Source: an uncultured Caulobacterales bacterium
GTDB lineage: Bacteria > Pseudomonadota > Alphaproteobacteria > Caulobacterales > Caulobacteraceae
Assembly: GCA_903862425.1 (NCBI GenBank)
Contig: CAIOYC010000030.1
Coordinates: forward strand, 84,367 to 148,366
Reading direction: 5' to 3'
DNA length: 64,000 nucleotides
Within the stretch, counting starts at the first letter, position 1. Each line of letters begins with the position of its first letter. The position numbers were made by a program, and so were the translations under genes. Below the pieces are notes generated by a model that was not told the origin of the DNA, did no database searches, and saw nothing but the letters and a program-made list of their open reading frames with translations. Shown one piece after another: positions 25,182 to 33,535 of this stretch.

Positions 25182-26486
25182 TCAGCGCTTTTCGACCGGA
25201 ACGAACTGACGCGACGGGGCGCCGGTGTAGATCTGCCGCGGACGGCTGATCTTTTGCGACGGGTCGGAGATCATCTCGTTCCACTGAGCGATCCAGCCCA
25301 CCGTGCGCGAGACCGCGAACAGCACGGTAAACATGTCGGCCGGGAAGCCGAGGGCGTTCATGGTGATGCCCGAATAGAAGTCGACATTCGGATAGAGCTT
25401 GCGATCAATGAAGTACTGGTCGGAGAGGGCAATGCGCTCCAACTCCATGGCCACTTTCATCAGCGGATCGTCGTGCTTGCCGAAAGCATCCAAAACCTCG
25501 TGGGTCGTCTTTTGCATCACCTTGGCGCGGGGGTCATACGACTTGTAGACCCGGTGGCCAAAGCCCATCAGCTTCACACCGCTGTTTTTGTCCTTCACCT
25601 TCTCGATGAAGGCCGGGATGTTCTCGACCGTACCTATCTCCTTCAGCATGTTCAGCGCCGCCTCGTTGGCGCCGCCGTGCAACGGACCCCACAGGCAGGC
25701 GATGCCAGCGGCGATACAGGCGAAGGGATTGGCTTCGGACGAGCCAGCCTGGCGCACAGTGGAGGTAGAGGCGTTCTGCTCGTGGTCCGCCTGCAGGATC
25801 ATCAGGTGGTTCATGGCTTTGATGGCCACCGGATGGGGCTTGTAGTCCTCCGCCGGCACGGTGAAGCACATGCGCAGGAAGTTCTCTGCATAGCCGAACT
25901 CGTTGCGCGGATAGACAAAGGGCTGGCCGACCGAATACTTGAACGCCTGGGCGGCGATGGTCGGCATCTTCGCTATCATGCGGTGGGCGCTGATCTCGCG
26001 CTGCTTCGGATCATGGATGTTGGTGCTGTCGTGATAGAAGGCCGAAAGCGCGCCCACCGCGGCCACCATGACCGCCATGGGCGGCGCATCGCGACGGAAG
26101 CCCTGGAAAAAGCGGTGGAACTGGTCGTGCACCATGGTGTGGTGGGTGATGGTGGTCTCGAACTCGGTCAACTCGGCGGCGTTCGGCAGTTCGCCGTTCA
26201 GCAGCAGGTAGCAGACCTCCAGGAAGCTGCAGTTCTCGGCCAGCTGATCGATGGGATAGCCACGATAGAGCAAGATGCCCTGGTCGCCGTCGATATAGGT
26301 GATCTGGCTTTCGCAGCTCGCCGTCGAGGTGAAGCCAGGGTCGTAAGTGAAGGTATCCGTCTCGGCGTACATCTTCCGGATATCCACCACATCGGGACCG
26401 ACCGAGCCCTTGAGCACGGGCAGTTCGACCGATTTGCCGTTCACGGTCAGCGTGGCGGTACCGCCCTTGACGACCTTATTCTCCAT
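25182..26486 (-). CDS. gltA: Citrate synthase
   Basis: A 434-residue type II (hexameric, Gram-negative) citrate synthase that condenses oxaloacetate and acetyl-CoA. The active-site histidines are in [10 protein letters not shown] and MGFGHRVYK, and the catalytic Asp is in the VDFYSG segment near the C-terminus. I chose the ATG at 26486 ([13 protein letters not shown]); the ATG directly before it at 26489 is equally possible and has AGAAGGG four bases upstream. gltX lies 72 bases upstream on the same strand, so the two are probably co-transcribed. Confidence 0.96.
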   Translation of the reverse strand: MENKVVKGGTATLTVNGKSVELPVLKGSVGPDVVDIRKMYAETDTFTYDPGFTSTASCESQITYIDGDQGILLYRGYPIDQLAENCSFLEVCYLLLNGELPNAAELTEFETTITHHTMVHDQFHRFFQGFRRDAPPMAVMVAAVGALSAFYHDSTNIHDPKQREISAHRMIAKMPTIAAQAFKYSVGQPFVYPRNEFGYAENFLRMCFTVPAEDYKPHPVAIKAMNHLMILQADHEQNASTSTVRQAGSSEANPFACIAAGIACLWGPLHGGANEAALNMLKEIGTVENIPAFIEKVKDKNSGVKLMGFGHRVYKSYDPRAKVMQKTTHEVLDAFGKHDDPLMKVAMELERIALSDQYFIDRKLYPNVDFYSGITMNALGFPADMFTVLFAVSRTVGWIAQWNEMISDPSQKISRPRQIYTGAPSRQFVPVEKR

Positions 26487-26558
26487 CATCCAACCCTTCT
26501 CATCGTTCGGTTCGCGCATGGGAGGGCGAGACCGTATTTTCGAGCCGCTTATAGACCT

Positions 26559-27956
26559 TTACTGCACCTGCGAAAGGGCGTCGTCGATCCGTCCCAACGC
26601 TTCCTCGCGGCCCAGTGAGACCAGGGTCGACGCCAGGTCTGGCGCAGGCGCACCACCGGACAGAACCCCCCGAAGCGCCGGACCGAACTTACCAATGCCG
26701 ATGCCCTCCGCCTCGGCGAACGCGCGGATTTCGACCTCGAGCGCCGGAACTTCCCATTTTGACGCGGTAAGCCTGTCACGCAGCCTGGCCAAACGTTCGC
26801 GCGTCTCCTCGCCGAGTTGGGCCTGAGTCTTCGAGTCGAGCGCCAGGGGGCGGGACTTCAGGGCGAACAGCGTCAGGTCGGCGAGCTGCAGAGTAGTCTG
26901 TGCCCCTTCCTTTACCAACGCCACAACGGCGGGCAGCGACGCAAGGCGATCGGCGGACACCTGCACGCCCCGACCTTGGTGAACGGCTAGCGTCAACTCG
27001 GTCAGGCGGTCGTTGTCGGCCTCGCGGATATATTGCTGGTTGATGTGGTTCAGCTTGGCCCAGTCGAGGCGGGCGGGAGCCTTCACCACATCCTTGACAT
27101 CGAACCAAGCCTCCGCCTGGGAGTCGCTGAAAATCTCGTCGTCGCCATGACCCCAGCCGAGCCGAGCCAGATAGTTTCGCAGGGCTTCGGGGAGGTAGCC
27201 GAGATCGGCGAACTCACCCACTGCCTGCGCCCCGTGGCGCTTGGAAAGCTTTGCTCCGTCCGGGCCGTGGATTAACGGAAGGTGGGCAAAGGCAGGAACC
27301 TCCCAGCCCAACGCCTGATAGATCAGACTTTGGCGGGCGGCGTTGTTCAGGTGGTCGTCGCCGCGTATCACGTGGGTGACGCCCATGTCGTGGTCGTCAG
27401 CAACCACGGCGAGATTGTAGGTCGGCGATCCGTCCGTGCGCAGCACGACGAGATCGTCGAGTTCCCGGTTCTGGAAGGTGACCTGCCCCTTGATCAGGTC
27501 ATCGACCACCGTTTCGCCGTCCAGCGGGGCCTTCAGGCGAACCACGTGGGGCGCTCCGGGCGGGGCCTCGGAAGGATCGCGGTCGCGCCAGGCGGACCGC
27601 ACCACACGGCCCTCAGCGCGGGCGCGTTCGCGCTCGGCGTCTTGTTCCGCTGGCGGGGTGAAATCGCGATAGGCGCCGCCATTGGCCAACATTGCGGCCA
27701 CGGCCTCGCGGTGCCGATCAGCGCGCGCGAACTGGAACACAGGCTCCGCGTCGGGCGTGACGCCGAGCCAACTCAGCCCGTCGAGTATGATCTGGACATT
27801 AGCCTCGGTCGAGCGCTCGCGATCGGTATCTTCAATCCGAAGTAGGAATTTTCCACCCGTATGGCGCGCATAAAGCTGGTTAAACAGCGCAGTCCGTGCC
27901 CCTCCTATGTGGAGCGAGCCGGTGGGCGAAGGGGCAAAACGGGTGACGACGGTCAT
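26559..27956 (-). CDS. gltX: Glutamate--tRNA ligase
   Basis: A 465-residue class I aminoacyl-tRNA synthetase. The HIGH-type motif is APSPTGSLHIGGARTALFN near the N-terminus, and the KMSKS-type motif is AKLSKRHGA (about residues 235-243). The first part is the Rossmann catalytic domain and the rest is the anticodon-binding helical domain. The ATG at 27956 gives the standard MTVVTRFAPSPTG start; upstream sequence in frame is not part of the enzyme. It is divergent from comEC, with start regions within about 80 bases. Confidence 0.96.
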   Translation of the reverse strand: MTVVTRFAPSPTGSLHIGGARTALFNQLYARHTGGKFLLRIEDTDRERSTEANVQIILDGLSWLGVTPDAEPVFQFARADRHREAVAAMLANGGAYRDFTPPAEQDAERERARAEGRVVRSAWRDRDPSEAPPGAPHVVRLKAPLDGETVVDDLIKGQVTFQNRELDDLVVLRTDGSPTYNLAVVADDHDMGVTHVIRGDDHLNNAARQSLIYQALGWEVPAFAHLPLIHGPDGAKLSKRHGAQAVGEFADLGYLPEALRNYLARLGWGHGDDEIFSDSQAEAWFDVKDVVKAPARLDWAKLNHINQQYIREADNDRLTELTLAVHQGRGVQVSADRLASLPAVVALVKEGAQTTLQLADLTLFALKSRPLALDSKTQAQLGEETRERLARLRDRLTASKWEVPALEVEIRAFAEAEGIGIGKFGPALRGVLSGGAPAPDLASTLVSLGREEALGRIDDALSQVQ

Positions 27957-28032
27957 CGGGTCGGGAAAGCCAGGGGAGAGGGCCATCGGCCCGGGCCGCG
28001 CTCTTAGCACGCGCGGCTGGCGCGCGCCTAGC

Positions 28033-30204
28033 TTGAGCGTTCTGATCAATGGATTGCGAGCCTGGGCCCGGGCGGAAGCTGGTGCGCAGGTTGACCGCTG
28101 GCCCCTATGGGCTCCGGTCGCCTTCGGCATTGGCGCCGCGAGCTATTTCGGACTGATGACTGAGCCAATCTGGTGGCTGGGCGTTGGCATGCTGACGGCG
28201 ACCGTGCTGCTATTGATCGGCGCGCATCACTGGGGCCGTAGCCGCGCCCTGATCGCCGCATCTACCCTGCTCGCCTTCGGCGCTGCGGGCTTCTCCAATG
28301 GTGGGCTGGCCACGCATCTGGCAGACGCGCCACGCATTCCTGATAGCTACGGTGTAGGCAGCATCGAGGGGTGGGTAGTGGACGTCTCCAGCCCCTCAAC
28401 TGATCGGGGGCGGATGCTGATCGCGCCGGTGCGTATTTCCCATCTGCGTACGGAAGAATTGCCCCTGCGCGTTCGCGTGGTGGTCAAACCGGCGGATCTC
28501 GTCGGGCCAGGGGAGGCCGTGCGGCTGACCGCTCTGCTCAATCCACCGCCGCGCCCTGCGGCACCTGGCGCCTTCGACTTCGCCCGGGATGCCTACTTCG
28601 AGCGGATTGGTGGAGTCGGGCTGGCGCTGAAGCCGCCCATGGTGATCGACCTGCCCGAGCCCGCCAGCCTGCGCCTGCGCACTGAGTTTTCGCTCAACCG
28701 TCTGCGCTGGCGGGTGGCGCGCAACCTGGCCGACGATATCGCCCGTTTCGTCCCTTCCGCCGGGCAGGGCGCACAGGGTCTGGCGGCGGCGGTGACCACC
28801 AGCCACGAGGCCTGGCTGCCGGCTGAGGATGCAGACGGCCTGCGCGGCTCAGGCCTCGCCCACATGTTGGCCATTGCGGGGCTTCACACGGCGGCGGTGT
28901 GCGGTTTCGTTTTCGCCGCCTTGCGGTTGGCCATCGCCGCGTGGCCGTGGCTGGCGCTTCGGGTCAGTGGCAAGAAGGTCGCGGCCGCCGGGGCGCTGAT
29001 CGCGGTGCTCTGTTATCTGGCGCTCAGCGGCGCTCACCCACCGGCCAAGCGTGCGGCGATCACGGCGGGTGTGGCTTTTGTGGCCATGCTCCTCGACCGG
29101 CGCGCCATCAGCCTGCGCTCTTTGGCCATCGCCGCCCTGTTGGTGCTGTTGATCCAGCCAGAGGCCGTGGTGCAGCCCGGATTCCAGATGAGTTTTTCCG
29201 CGACCGGCGCCCTTGTAGCCCTGGCCGAGATCTGGCCGCACCGTTCGCGTCCCATCAACGCACCTTGGCCGATCCTGATGCTCCAGAGGGCCAAGGACTG
29301 GGCGTTGGCGCTGTTCATGGTCAGCTTTGTAGCAGGGGCGGCGACAGGGCCGTTTGCCTTGCAGCACTTCAACCGTATGGCCAATTACGGCGTGCCCGCC
29401 AACCTCACCGCGGATTTTGTCGCCTCGACGATCATGATGCCATCCTTGGCGGTGTCATTGCCGTTCGAGGCGCTAGATTTAGGGCGCGACTGGCTCGTGG
29501 CTCCGCTCACCGTCGCCGGCTGGGCCGCGCGGGCGATCCTTGAGATCGGCCGCATCTGTTCCACCGCACCGGGCGCCAATGTTACATGGTCGAGCGCACC
29601 GCCCATCGCCATGCTGGTCGCGTTTCTTGGCATCGTGTTCGGCATACTGTGGAAGGGGCGCCTGCGCTGGATCGGCGCGCCGCTGGCCTTCGCCGTCATG
29701 CTATGGCCGCGCCCGCCCGCCCCGGTTGGGTGGATCGCCAACGATGGCAACGGCGCCGCCATCGTCCAGAATGGGGTGATGATCGCGCTGAAGCCCACCC
29801 ACACCGCCTATGCCACTGACCTATGGGCTGCCCGGCGGGGGCTCAAACATGCCGCCGATGACGAAGCCCAGCGCAACGCCCTGTTCGAATGCGACCTGAA
29901 GGGCTGCACGCCGCTTCCAGACACCCATCCAGCGATCGGAACCTGGTGGAGCACACGCCCGCCGAACTTCGACCGGGCGGCTGACCTATGCGCACGGAGC
30001 GAGGTCGTGTTGTTCCGCGCCTTGGTCGATCCGCCTCCGGCGTGCGCGGGCAAGACCTTCATCGGAACAAATGAACTCAGGGACGGCGGCGCAGCGGAAA
30101 TATATGCCGACCACGGCAAGCTAAGGCTGGTCTGGTCTGAGCCTATACGCGGCAATCGCCCCTGGACCGGCGCGAGCGACGAGATCAGTGATAGCGACGA
30201 ATGA
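28033..30204 (+). CDS. comEC: ComEC/Rec2 family DNA-uptake channel protein
   Basis: A polytopic inner-membrane protein of about 720 residues. It has N-terminal membrane helices, a periplasmic OB-like DUF4131 domain (about residues 100-220), then the Competence domain with the signature [19 protein letters not shown] and many helices. The C-terminal 170 residues contain [16 protein letters not shown] but no HxHxDH motif, so a metallo-beta-lactamase nuclease domain, if present, is degenerate. ComEC passes single-stranded DNA into the cytoplasm during transformation. The start is uncertain: TTG at 28033 keeps it clear of the divergent gltX, while the frame is open from 27907. The last 20 bases overlap lexA. 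Confidence 0.88.
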   Translation: MSVLINGLRAWARAEAGAQVDRWPLWAPVAFGIGAASYFGLMTEPIWWLGVGMLTATVLLLIGAHHWGRSRALIAASTLLAFGAAGFSNGGLATHLADAPRIPDSYGVGSIEGWVVDVSSPSTDRGRMLIAPVRISHLRTEELPLRVRVVVKPADLVGPGEAVRLTALLNPPPRPAAPGAFDFARDAYFERIGGVGLALKPPMVIDLPEPASLRLRTEFSLNRLRWRVARNLADDIARFVPSAGQGAQGLAAAVTTSHEAWLPAEDADGLRGSGLAHMLAIAGLHTAAVCGFVFAALRLAIAAWPWLALRVSGKKVAAAGALIAVLCYLALSGAHPPAKRAAITAGVAFVAMLLDRRAISLRSLAIAALLVLLIQPEAVVQPGFQMSFSATGALVALAEIWPHRSRPINAPWPILMLQRAKDWALALFMVSFVAGAATGPFALQHFNRMANYGVPANLTADFVASTIMMPSLAVSLPFEALDLGRDWLVAPLTVAGWAARAILEIGRICSTAPGANVTWSSAPPIAMLVAFLGIVFGILWKGRLRWIGAPLAFAVMLWPRPPAPVGWIANDGNGAAIVQNGVMIALKPTHTAYATDLWAARRGLKHAADDEAQRNALFECDLKGCTPLPDTHPAIGTWWSTRPPNFDRAADLCARSEVVLFRALVDPPPACAGKTFIGTNELRDGGAAEIYADHGKLRLVWSEPIRGNRPWTGASDEISDSDE

Positions 30205-30871
30205 GCCCCACCAACTTGCCCTGTACCTCAACCTGATCGGGGCCGAACACGCGGGTCTGGTATTTGGGATTGGCGGCTTCGAGAGCGATTGAGCCGGCCT
30301 TCTTGCGCAGGCGCTTCAGGGTGGCCTCCTCGCCCATCACCAGGGCGACGACGATCTCACCGGAGTTGGCGGTGTCGCCCTTCTTGATCACCACGTAGTC
30401 GCCGTCGAGAATACCGGCCTCGATCATCGAATCGCCCTGCACTTCGAGTACATAGTGATCGCCCGAGCCGAGGAGTTCGGCGGGCACCGTGATCCGTTCG
30501 CGCTCGTGCTGGATGGCCTCGATCGGCGTGCCGGCGGCGATGCGGCCAAGCACCGGCAGGGACTGACTGTCATTGGCGGCCACGGGAGGCGGCACGGAAG
30601 GGCGCGATCCCTGCACCACCTGCGGCTTGAACGGCGCACGCATCCTTGCGGCCGCAGTCTCCGGCAGTTTCACCACCTCCAACGCTCGCGCCCGATGGGC
30701 CAGGCGGCGCAGGAAGCCGCGCTCTTCCAGCGCCGTGATCAGGCGGTGGATGCCGGACTTGGACGCAAGGTCGAGCGCATCCTTCATCTCGTCGAACGAG
30801 GGCGAGACGCCGGTCTCCTTGATGCGCTCATGGATGAACATGAGCAGTTCGTGCTGCTTCTTCGTAAGCAT
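30185..30871 (-). CDS. lexA: LexA SOS repressor
   Basis: A 228-residue repressor-protease. The N-terminal winged helix (residues 1-70) binds SOS boxes. The self-cleavage bond is Ala113-Gly114 in GRIAAGTP, and the Ser-Lys dyad is Ser148 (GDSMIEAG) and Lys186 (EATLKRL). I prefer the ATG at 30871, giving [10 protein letters not shown] with GGAG six bases upstream; the ATG at 30877 sits directly against the GGAG. Its promoter carries an SOS box at 30917-30931, so it is autoregulated. An IS1595-family element now lies directly upstream of the promoter and separates lexA from trpC, which before the insertion ended only 84 bases away. Confidence 0.97.
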   Translation of the reverse strand: MLTKKQHELLMFIHERIKETGVSPSFDEMKDALDLASKSGIHRLITALEERGFLRRLAHRARALEVVKLPETAAARMRAPFKPQVVQGSRPSVPPPVAANDSQSLPVLGRIAAGTPIEAIQHERERITVPAELLGSGDHYVLEVQGDSMIEAGILDGDYVVIKKGDTANSGEIVVALVMGEEATLKRLRKKAGSIALEAANPKYQTRVFGPDQVEVQGKLVGLIRRYH

Positions 30872-30916
30872 CACCATCTCCGAACCGTCGCGGACAAATC
30901 GCGAACATGAGCGGAT

Positions 30917-30945
30917 GTTCTGTAAGTGTTCCGGGTTAATGTCAA
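30917..30945 (-). promoter_or_regulatory. lexA promoter with SOS box
   Basis: The + strand shows GTTC-TGTAAGT-GTTC (30917-30931), an exact alphaproteobacterial LexA site (GTTC-N7-GTTC). On the minus strand a consensus TTGACA -35 hexamer occupies 30945-30940, and a -10 such as TACAGA or ACAGAA would fall 15-16 bases on, inside the SOS box. LexA binding there would block RNA polymerase. The -35 is part of the 9-bp target duplication of the adjacent transposable element. Confidence 0.88.
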
Positions 30946-30947
30946 GT
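30939..30947. repeat. Left target-site duplication of the IS1595-type element
   Basis: ATGTCAAGT directly abuts the left inverted repeat and is identical to 33519-33527 on the other side. Family members usually make 8-bp duplications, so the ninth base may match by chance. On the minus strand it reads ACTTGACAT and contains the lexA -35. Confidence 0.9.
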
Positions 30948-30973
30948 GGCGATTATGCACTTGCCATACCAAG
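30948..30973 (+). repeat. Left terminal inverted repeat (26 bp)
   Basis: It begins GGCGATTATGCACTTG and is a perfect inverted copy of 33493-33518. Confidence 0.95.
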
Positions 30974-31064
30974 CGAACGGAAATAAATCCATGACCGACG
31001 GGCCGGTATTTTACGAAAAAGTAAGAGAATCAACGCGTCCCCGCCGTGGTATGGTGGGGGCGTT

Positions 31065-31262
31065 ATGAGCGCGCCAGATCAAATGGAGATTGAGCCAACA
31101 CCCGCTATGATCGACGCGGGGGCATCGGCGTTGCTTTCTAGCTGCTATGCCAACGAATTTCGTCCAACCACGGCGGAGCAAGCCGTGCGGGAGGTCTGGG
31201 CGGCAATGGATCAGGCGTCACGCCAAGCTCAACAAGCAAAAGGCTGTGGGCGACCCAAGTAG
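31065..31262 (+). CDS. Small hypothetical protein in the IS1595-type element
   Basis: A 65-residue protein beginning MSAPDQMEIEPTPAMIDAG with a GGTGGGGG purine run before the ATG. The wording (EPTPAMIDAG ... RPTTAEQAVREVWAAM) resembles short uncharacterised proteins common in alphaproteobacterial genomes and phages, but I cannot name a family. It is soluble, with two likely helices. Its last 125 bases overlap the 3' end of the convergent HEPN-like gene on the other strand, which is unusual; one of the two may be shorter than drawn, or they are antisense. Confidence 0.5.
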   Translation: MSAPDQMEIEPTPAMIDAGASALLSSCYANEFRPTTAEQAVREVWAAMDQASRQAQQAKGCGRPK

Positions 31263-31743
31263 CGTAGTGGGATTCAGATAGCATCTCGTCCAACTCCCCC
31301 AGACTGATAGCTTTAAGCTTCGATTGGGACCACGCGACAGCCCGATCCGGCGTGGCCGTTATAACGGCATGCGCCAGCATGTTCCGGTCGTTTCGGTAGT
31401 TTTCTGCGACATACACAAGCTCGATAACAAGCGTATCCATCCCTTGGGGAAGATGCCCCCGCTTACGCCTTGCGTTGAGGAGATCGATTTTTCTCTTGAG
31501 GTCGATCACGTGGACCAAATCAGCGCCGTCTCGCGCGTCACTGATGCCCGATAGGCGCTGGATCAAATGGCCTATCTCATTGTCAATCATCGCCCAGTTA
31601 GCGATGATGGTCGCGATTTTTAGTCCCTGCTCAGGTGTGAGCCCAAATTCCCAGAGCGTCGGTGTAATGACCACGAAGCTTATTCCTAATGATGAATCAG
31701 GCGCAGAGGACGCTAGGCGCCGCGACGAGATAATCCGCCGCAT
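31138..31743 (-). CDS. Passenger protein with HEPN-like R-x4-H motif
   Basis: A 201-residue, mostly helical protein of unknown function. The ATG at 31743 is preceded by a strong GGAGGGG eight bases upstream, so I prefer it to the longer frame, whose only earlier start is a TTG at 31809. The middle has IANWAMIDNEIGHLIQRL, then DLKRKIDLLNARRKRG, then VAENYRNDRNMLAHAV. The RNMLAH hexamer is an R-x4-H motif placed after an acidic helix, the layout of HEPN domains, many of which are RNases in defence and toxin systems. It carries no signal peptide. HEPN membership is my inference from motif order alone. Confidence 0.6.
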   Translation of the reverse strand: MRRIISSRRLASSAPDSSLGISFVVITPTLWEFGLTPEQGLKIATIIANWAMIDNEIGHLIQRLSGISDARDGADLVHVIDLKRKIDLLNARRKRGHLPQGMDTLVIELVYVAENYRNDRNMLAHAVITATPDRAVAWSQSKLKAISLGELDEMLSESHYATWVAHSLLLVELGVTPDPLPPRPPARLAPPWLDEIRWHSS

Positions 31744-31809
31744 GATCGCGACCCCTCCGCAACCTAAGCCGAGGGTTACTTGCGAGTCGATTCCCTCCAA
31801 GGGTGACAA

Positions 31810-32009
31810 AGCCGAGAAGTAGGCGCACCATCCGCGACGCTGCTTCTGGGTTTGATCACCCGGTCTCTAGCATTGCGCTGAACGTAGGTCCCCGCTTCGT
31901 CGGGCGGCCTGCCAATACAACACCTTCGGGGAATACGCAGGACGCGTCTTCCTACGTTCACGCGTGATCAACCGCCCGGCTTCGGACGGGCCTTGAACGT
32001 GGGGGCTGT
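31810..32009. other. Non-coding stretch inside the element with distant inverted repeat
   Basis: This 200-base gap lies between the divergent HEPN-like and secreted passenger genes and must hold their promoters. GAACGTAGG near 31880 and CCTACGTTC near 31953 are perfect complements about 65 bases apart, and GCCCG/CGGGC near 31974-31991 forms a small hairpin before the second gene. I see no coding sequence. Confidence 0.4.
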
Positions 32010-32465
32010 ATGCGTCGACTATTTCCTGTGGCGGGATTTCTGATCCTGTTCGCCATTGCGTGGCATTTGCTAACGCCGTCTCCAGAGACCAAGGCGGCTA
32101 CAAACCATGCCGATGAGATCGCGCACTCGGTAGCGGCGTCCCTCCCTCCCGGAGCATCTGGCGCGACAGTGACCGTTGATGACAAAACCATCAGCAACAA
32201 TACCTATTTCCTCACGATCAATTATCCACAGTCCTTCGACTGGAATACGGATGTCGTATTCGACAATGGAAAAACCGTGGTGCGGCGAGTGCTGGATAAG
32301 CTCATGGCTGACGGGAAACATCCGGCTGAGGATCGCACCATCATCCGCGCCTATTCCCAACAGGTGGGCGGCCGGGGTGAGGCGACCGGCGCGCCCATGG
32401 TGCATGTCTTCGGATACACCGAATATGACGCATCCTCAGACAGCATTCGCTGGGTGGATGACTAG
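32010..32465 (+). CDS. Membrane-anchored or secreted passenger protein, unknown function
   Basis: A 151-residue protein with an N-terminal hydrophobic segment (LFPVAGFLILFAIAWHLL) that would serve as signal peptide or membrane anchor, followed by a periplasmic domain of about 120 residues (TISNNTYFLTINYPQSFDWN ...). I do not recognise the family. It reads away from the HEPN-like gene and ends 45 bases before the convergent transposase gene. Its position within the inverted repeats makes it cargo of the element. Confidence 0.6.
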   Translation: MRRLFPVAGFLILFAIAWHLLTPSPETKAATNHADEIAHSVAASLPPGASGATVTVDDKTISNNTYFLTINYPQSFDWNTDVVFDNGKTVVRRVLDKLMADGKHPAEDRTIIRAYSQQVGGRGEATGAPMVHVFGYTEYDASSDSIRWVDD

Positions 32466-32510
32466 CCCTTCGTCTTCCACCTAGATCGGCGTCGTTTGGC
32501 CCATGGCGGC

Positions 32511-33455
32511 TTAGGCGGCGGCTTTGAGGCCGTCAGTCCGCCGATAAGTCAGACGCTTGCCTACGGTGCCCGCAACCGCCGTACGGGCACGCATGGTATC
32601 GGTGATGCCCAGCGCAGTGCGGTTCGAGTATCGGAAGTCGAACTCGCGCATGTAGCGGTGCAGGTGTTGCTCGCCGCAGTGCTGATAGATGCCACGCATC
32701 CCGCGTTTGAAGATGGAGAAAAAGCCTTCAATCGTGTTCGTGTGGATCACGACGGGGGCGTATTTCACGTACTCGTCCTTGCCGTGGTTCACGACGCCGT
32801 GGGCTGAGAAGTTCCAGCCAACCGAGGTGTAGCGCGGAGCCTCATCGGTCATCAGATGGGCCTCCCGGCTCATATTGGCCTCAAGGATCGGCATAATGGT
32901 GGACAGCTTCAAATCTTTTACGACGGCAGATCGCGCACGGCCGGTGTTGCGCTCTACCAAGGTGACGATTTTCATCTTGTGACCAGCGCCGCCCTTCGCC
33001 TTGGCGCGTTCGCGCAGATTGCCGATGAAGGTTTCGTCCACTTCAACCGCGCCGCCATCATCACCCATCGGAGGATTGGCGTCGCCCTGGTTCATCGCCT
33101 CGCGGATACGATGCGCCATGAACCAGGCCGTGCGGTAAGAGCCAAATCCGAGCGAGCGGTAGAGCTGGTGCGCGCTCATGCCCTTCTTTGACGAGCAGAG
33201 CAGATGCGTTGCCAGCATCCACTTGTGCAGCGGGATGTGCGATTTCTCATAGACGGTGCCCATCACAGCCGTGAAGGGCTTGCGGCAGTCCTTGCACTTG
33301 TAGAGGCCAGGACGCGTCGTGCGGCCTTGCATCAGCGTCGAGTTGCCGACCGTCCCACAGTGCGGGCAAACGCGACCTTCGGGCCAGCGAATCGCCTCGA
33401 AGTGAGCGCGGGCCTTTTCCTCGTCGTGGAAGATGGGATCGGAAAGGGTCGTCAT
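32511..33455 (-). CDS. IS1595-family transposase
   Basis: A 314-residue transposase (ISXO2-like type). The N-terminal zinc ribbon is CPHCG ... CKDC (about residues 30-57). The catalytic region has VEVDETFIG and LMTDEAPRY for the two Asp residues, and HTNTIEGFFSIFKRGMRG for the third position, where IS1595 enzymes have Asn/His or Glu. The C-terminal HCGEQHLHRYMREFDFRYSNR is typical of the family. It is full length and uninterrupted, so the element could be active. It starts 63 bases inside the right inverted repeat, reading inward. Confidence 0.95.
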   Translation of the reverse strand: MTTLSDPIFHDEEKARAHFEAIRWPEGRVCPHCGTVGNSTLMQGRTTRPGLYKCKDCRKPFTAVMGTVYEKSHIPLHKWMLATHLLCSSKKGMSAHQLYRSLGFGSYRTAWFMAHRIREAMNQGDANPPMGDDGGAVEVDETFIGNLRERAKAKGGAGHKMKIVTLVERNTGRARSAVVKDLKLSTIMPILEANMSREAHLMTDEAPRYTSVGWNFSAHGVVNHGKDEYVKYAPVVIHTNTIEGFFSIFKRGMRGIYQHCGEQHLHRYMREFDFRYSNRTALGITDTMRARTAVAGTVGKRLTYRRTDGLKAAA

Positions 33456-33492
33456 CGGGTCGTCTCCAGTGAGAAAACCCTACAGAATCAAT

Positions 33493-33518
33493 CTTGGTAT
33501 GGCAAGTGCATAATCGCC
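33493..33518 (-). repeat. Right terminal inverted repeat (26 bp)
   Basis: It is the perfect inverted complement of 30948-30973, lying 37 bases upstream of the transposase start and directly against the right target duplication. Confidence 0.95.
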
Positions 33519-33527
33519 ATGTCAAGT
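33519..33527. repeat. Right target-site duplication
   Basis: ATGTCAAGT, identical to 30939-30947. It lies 8 bases beyond the trpC stop and carries a second, now orphan, copy of the lexA -35 hexamer. Confidence 0.9.
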
Positions 33528-33535
33528 GAACGCTG

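Larger units (their letters stand above)
30948..33518. mobile_element. IS1595-family element with passenger genes (2,571 bp)
   Basis: It is bounded by 26-bp perfect terminal inverted repeats and a 9-bp target duplication. It carries an IS1595-type transposase near the right end (minus strand) and, to its left, three further genes of its own (31065-31262, 31138-31743, 32010-32465). Simple IS1595 members are about 0.7-1.2 kb; longer members with passenger genes are known in this family. The passenger part is visibly less GC-rich than the surrounding chromosome. It is inserted between trpC and lexA. Intact ends, a full-length transposase and a perfect duplication suggest recent insertion. Confidence 0.93.

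Noticed and set aside
30872..30877. The upstream ATG as the lexA start
   Set aside because: It directly abuts the GGAG; the ATG two codons later has proper spacing and gives the usual [10 protein letters not shown] start of alphaproteobacterial LexA.
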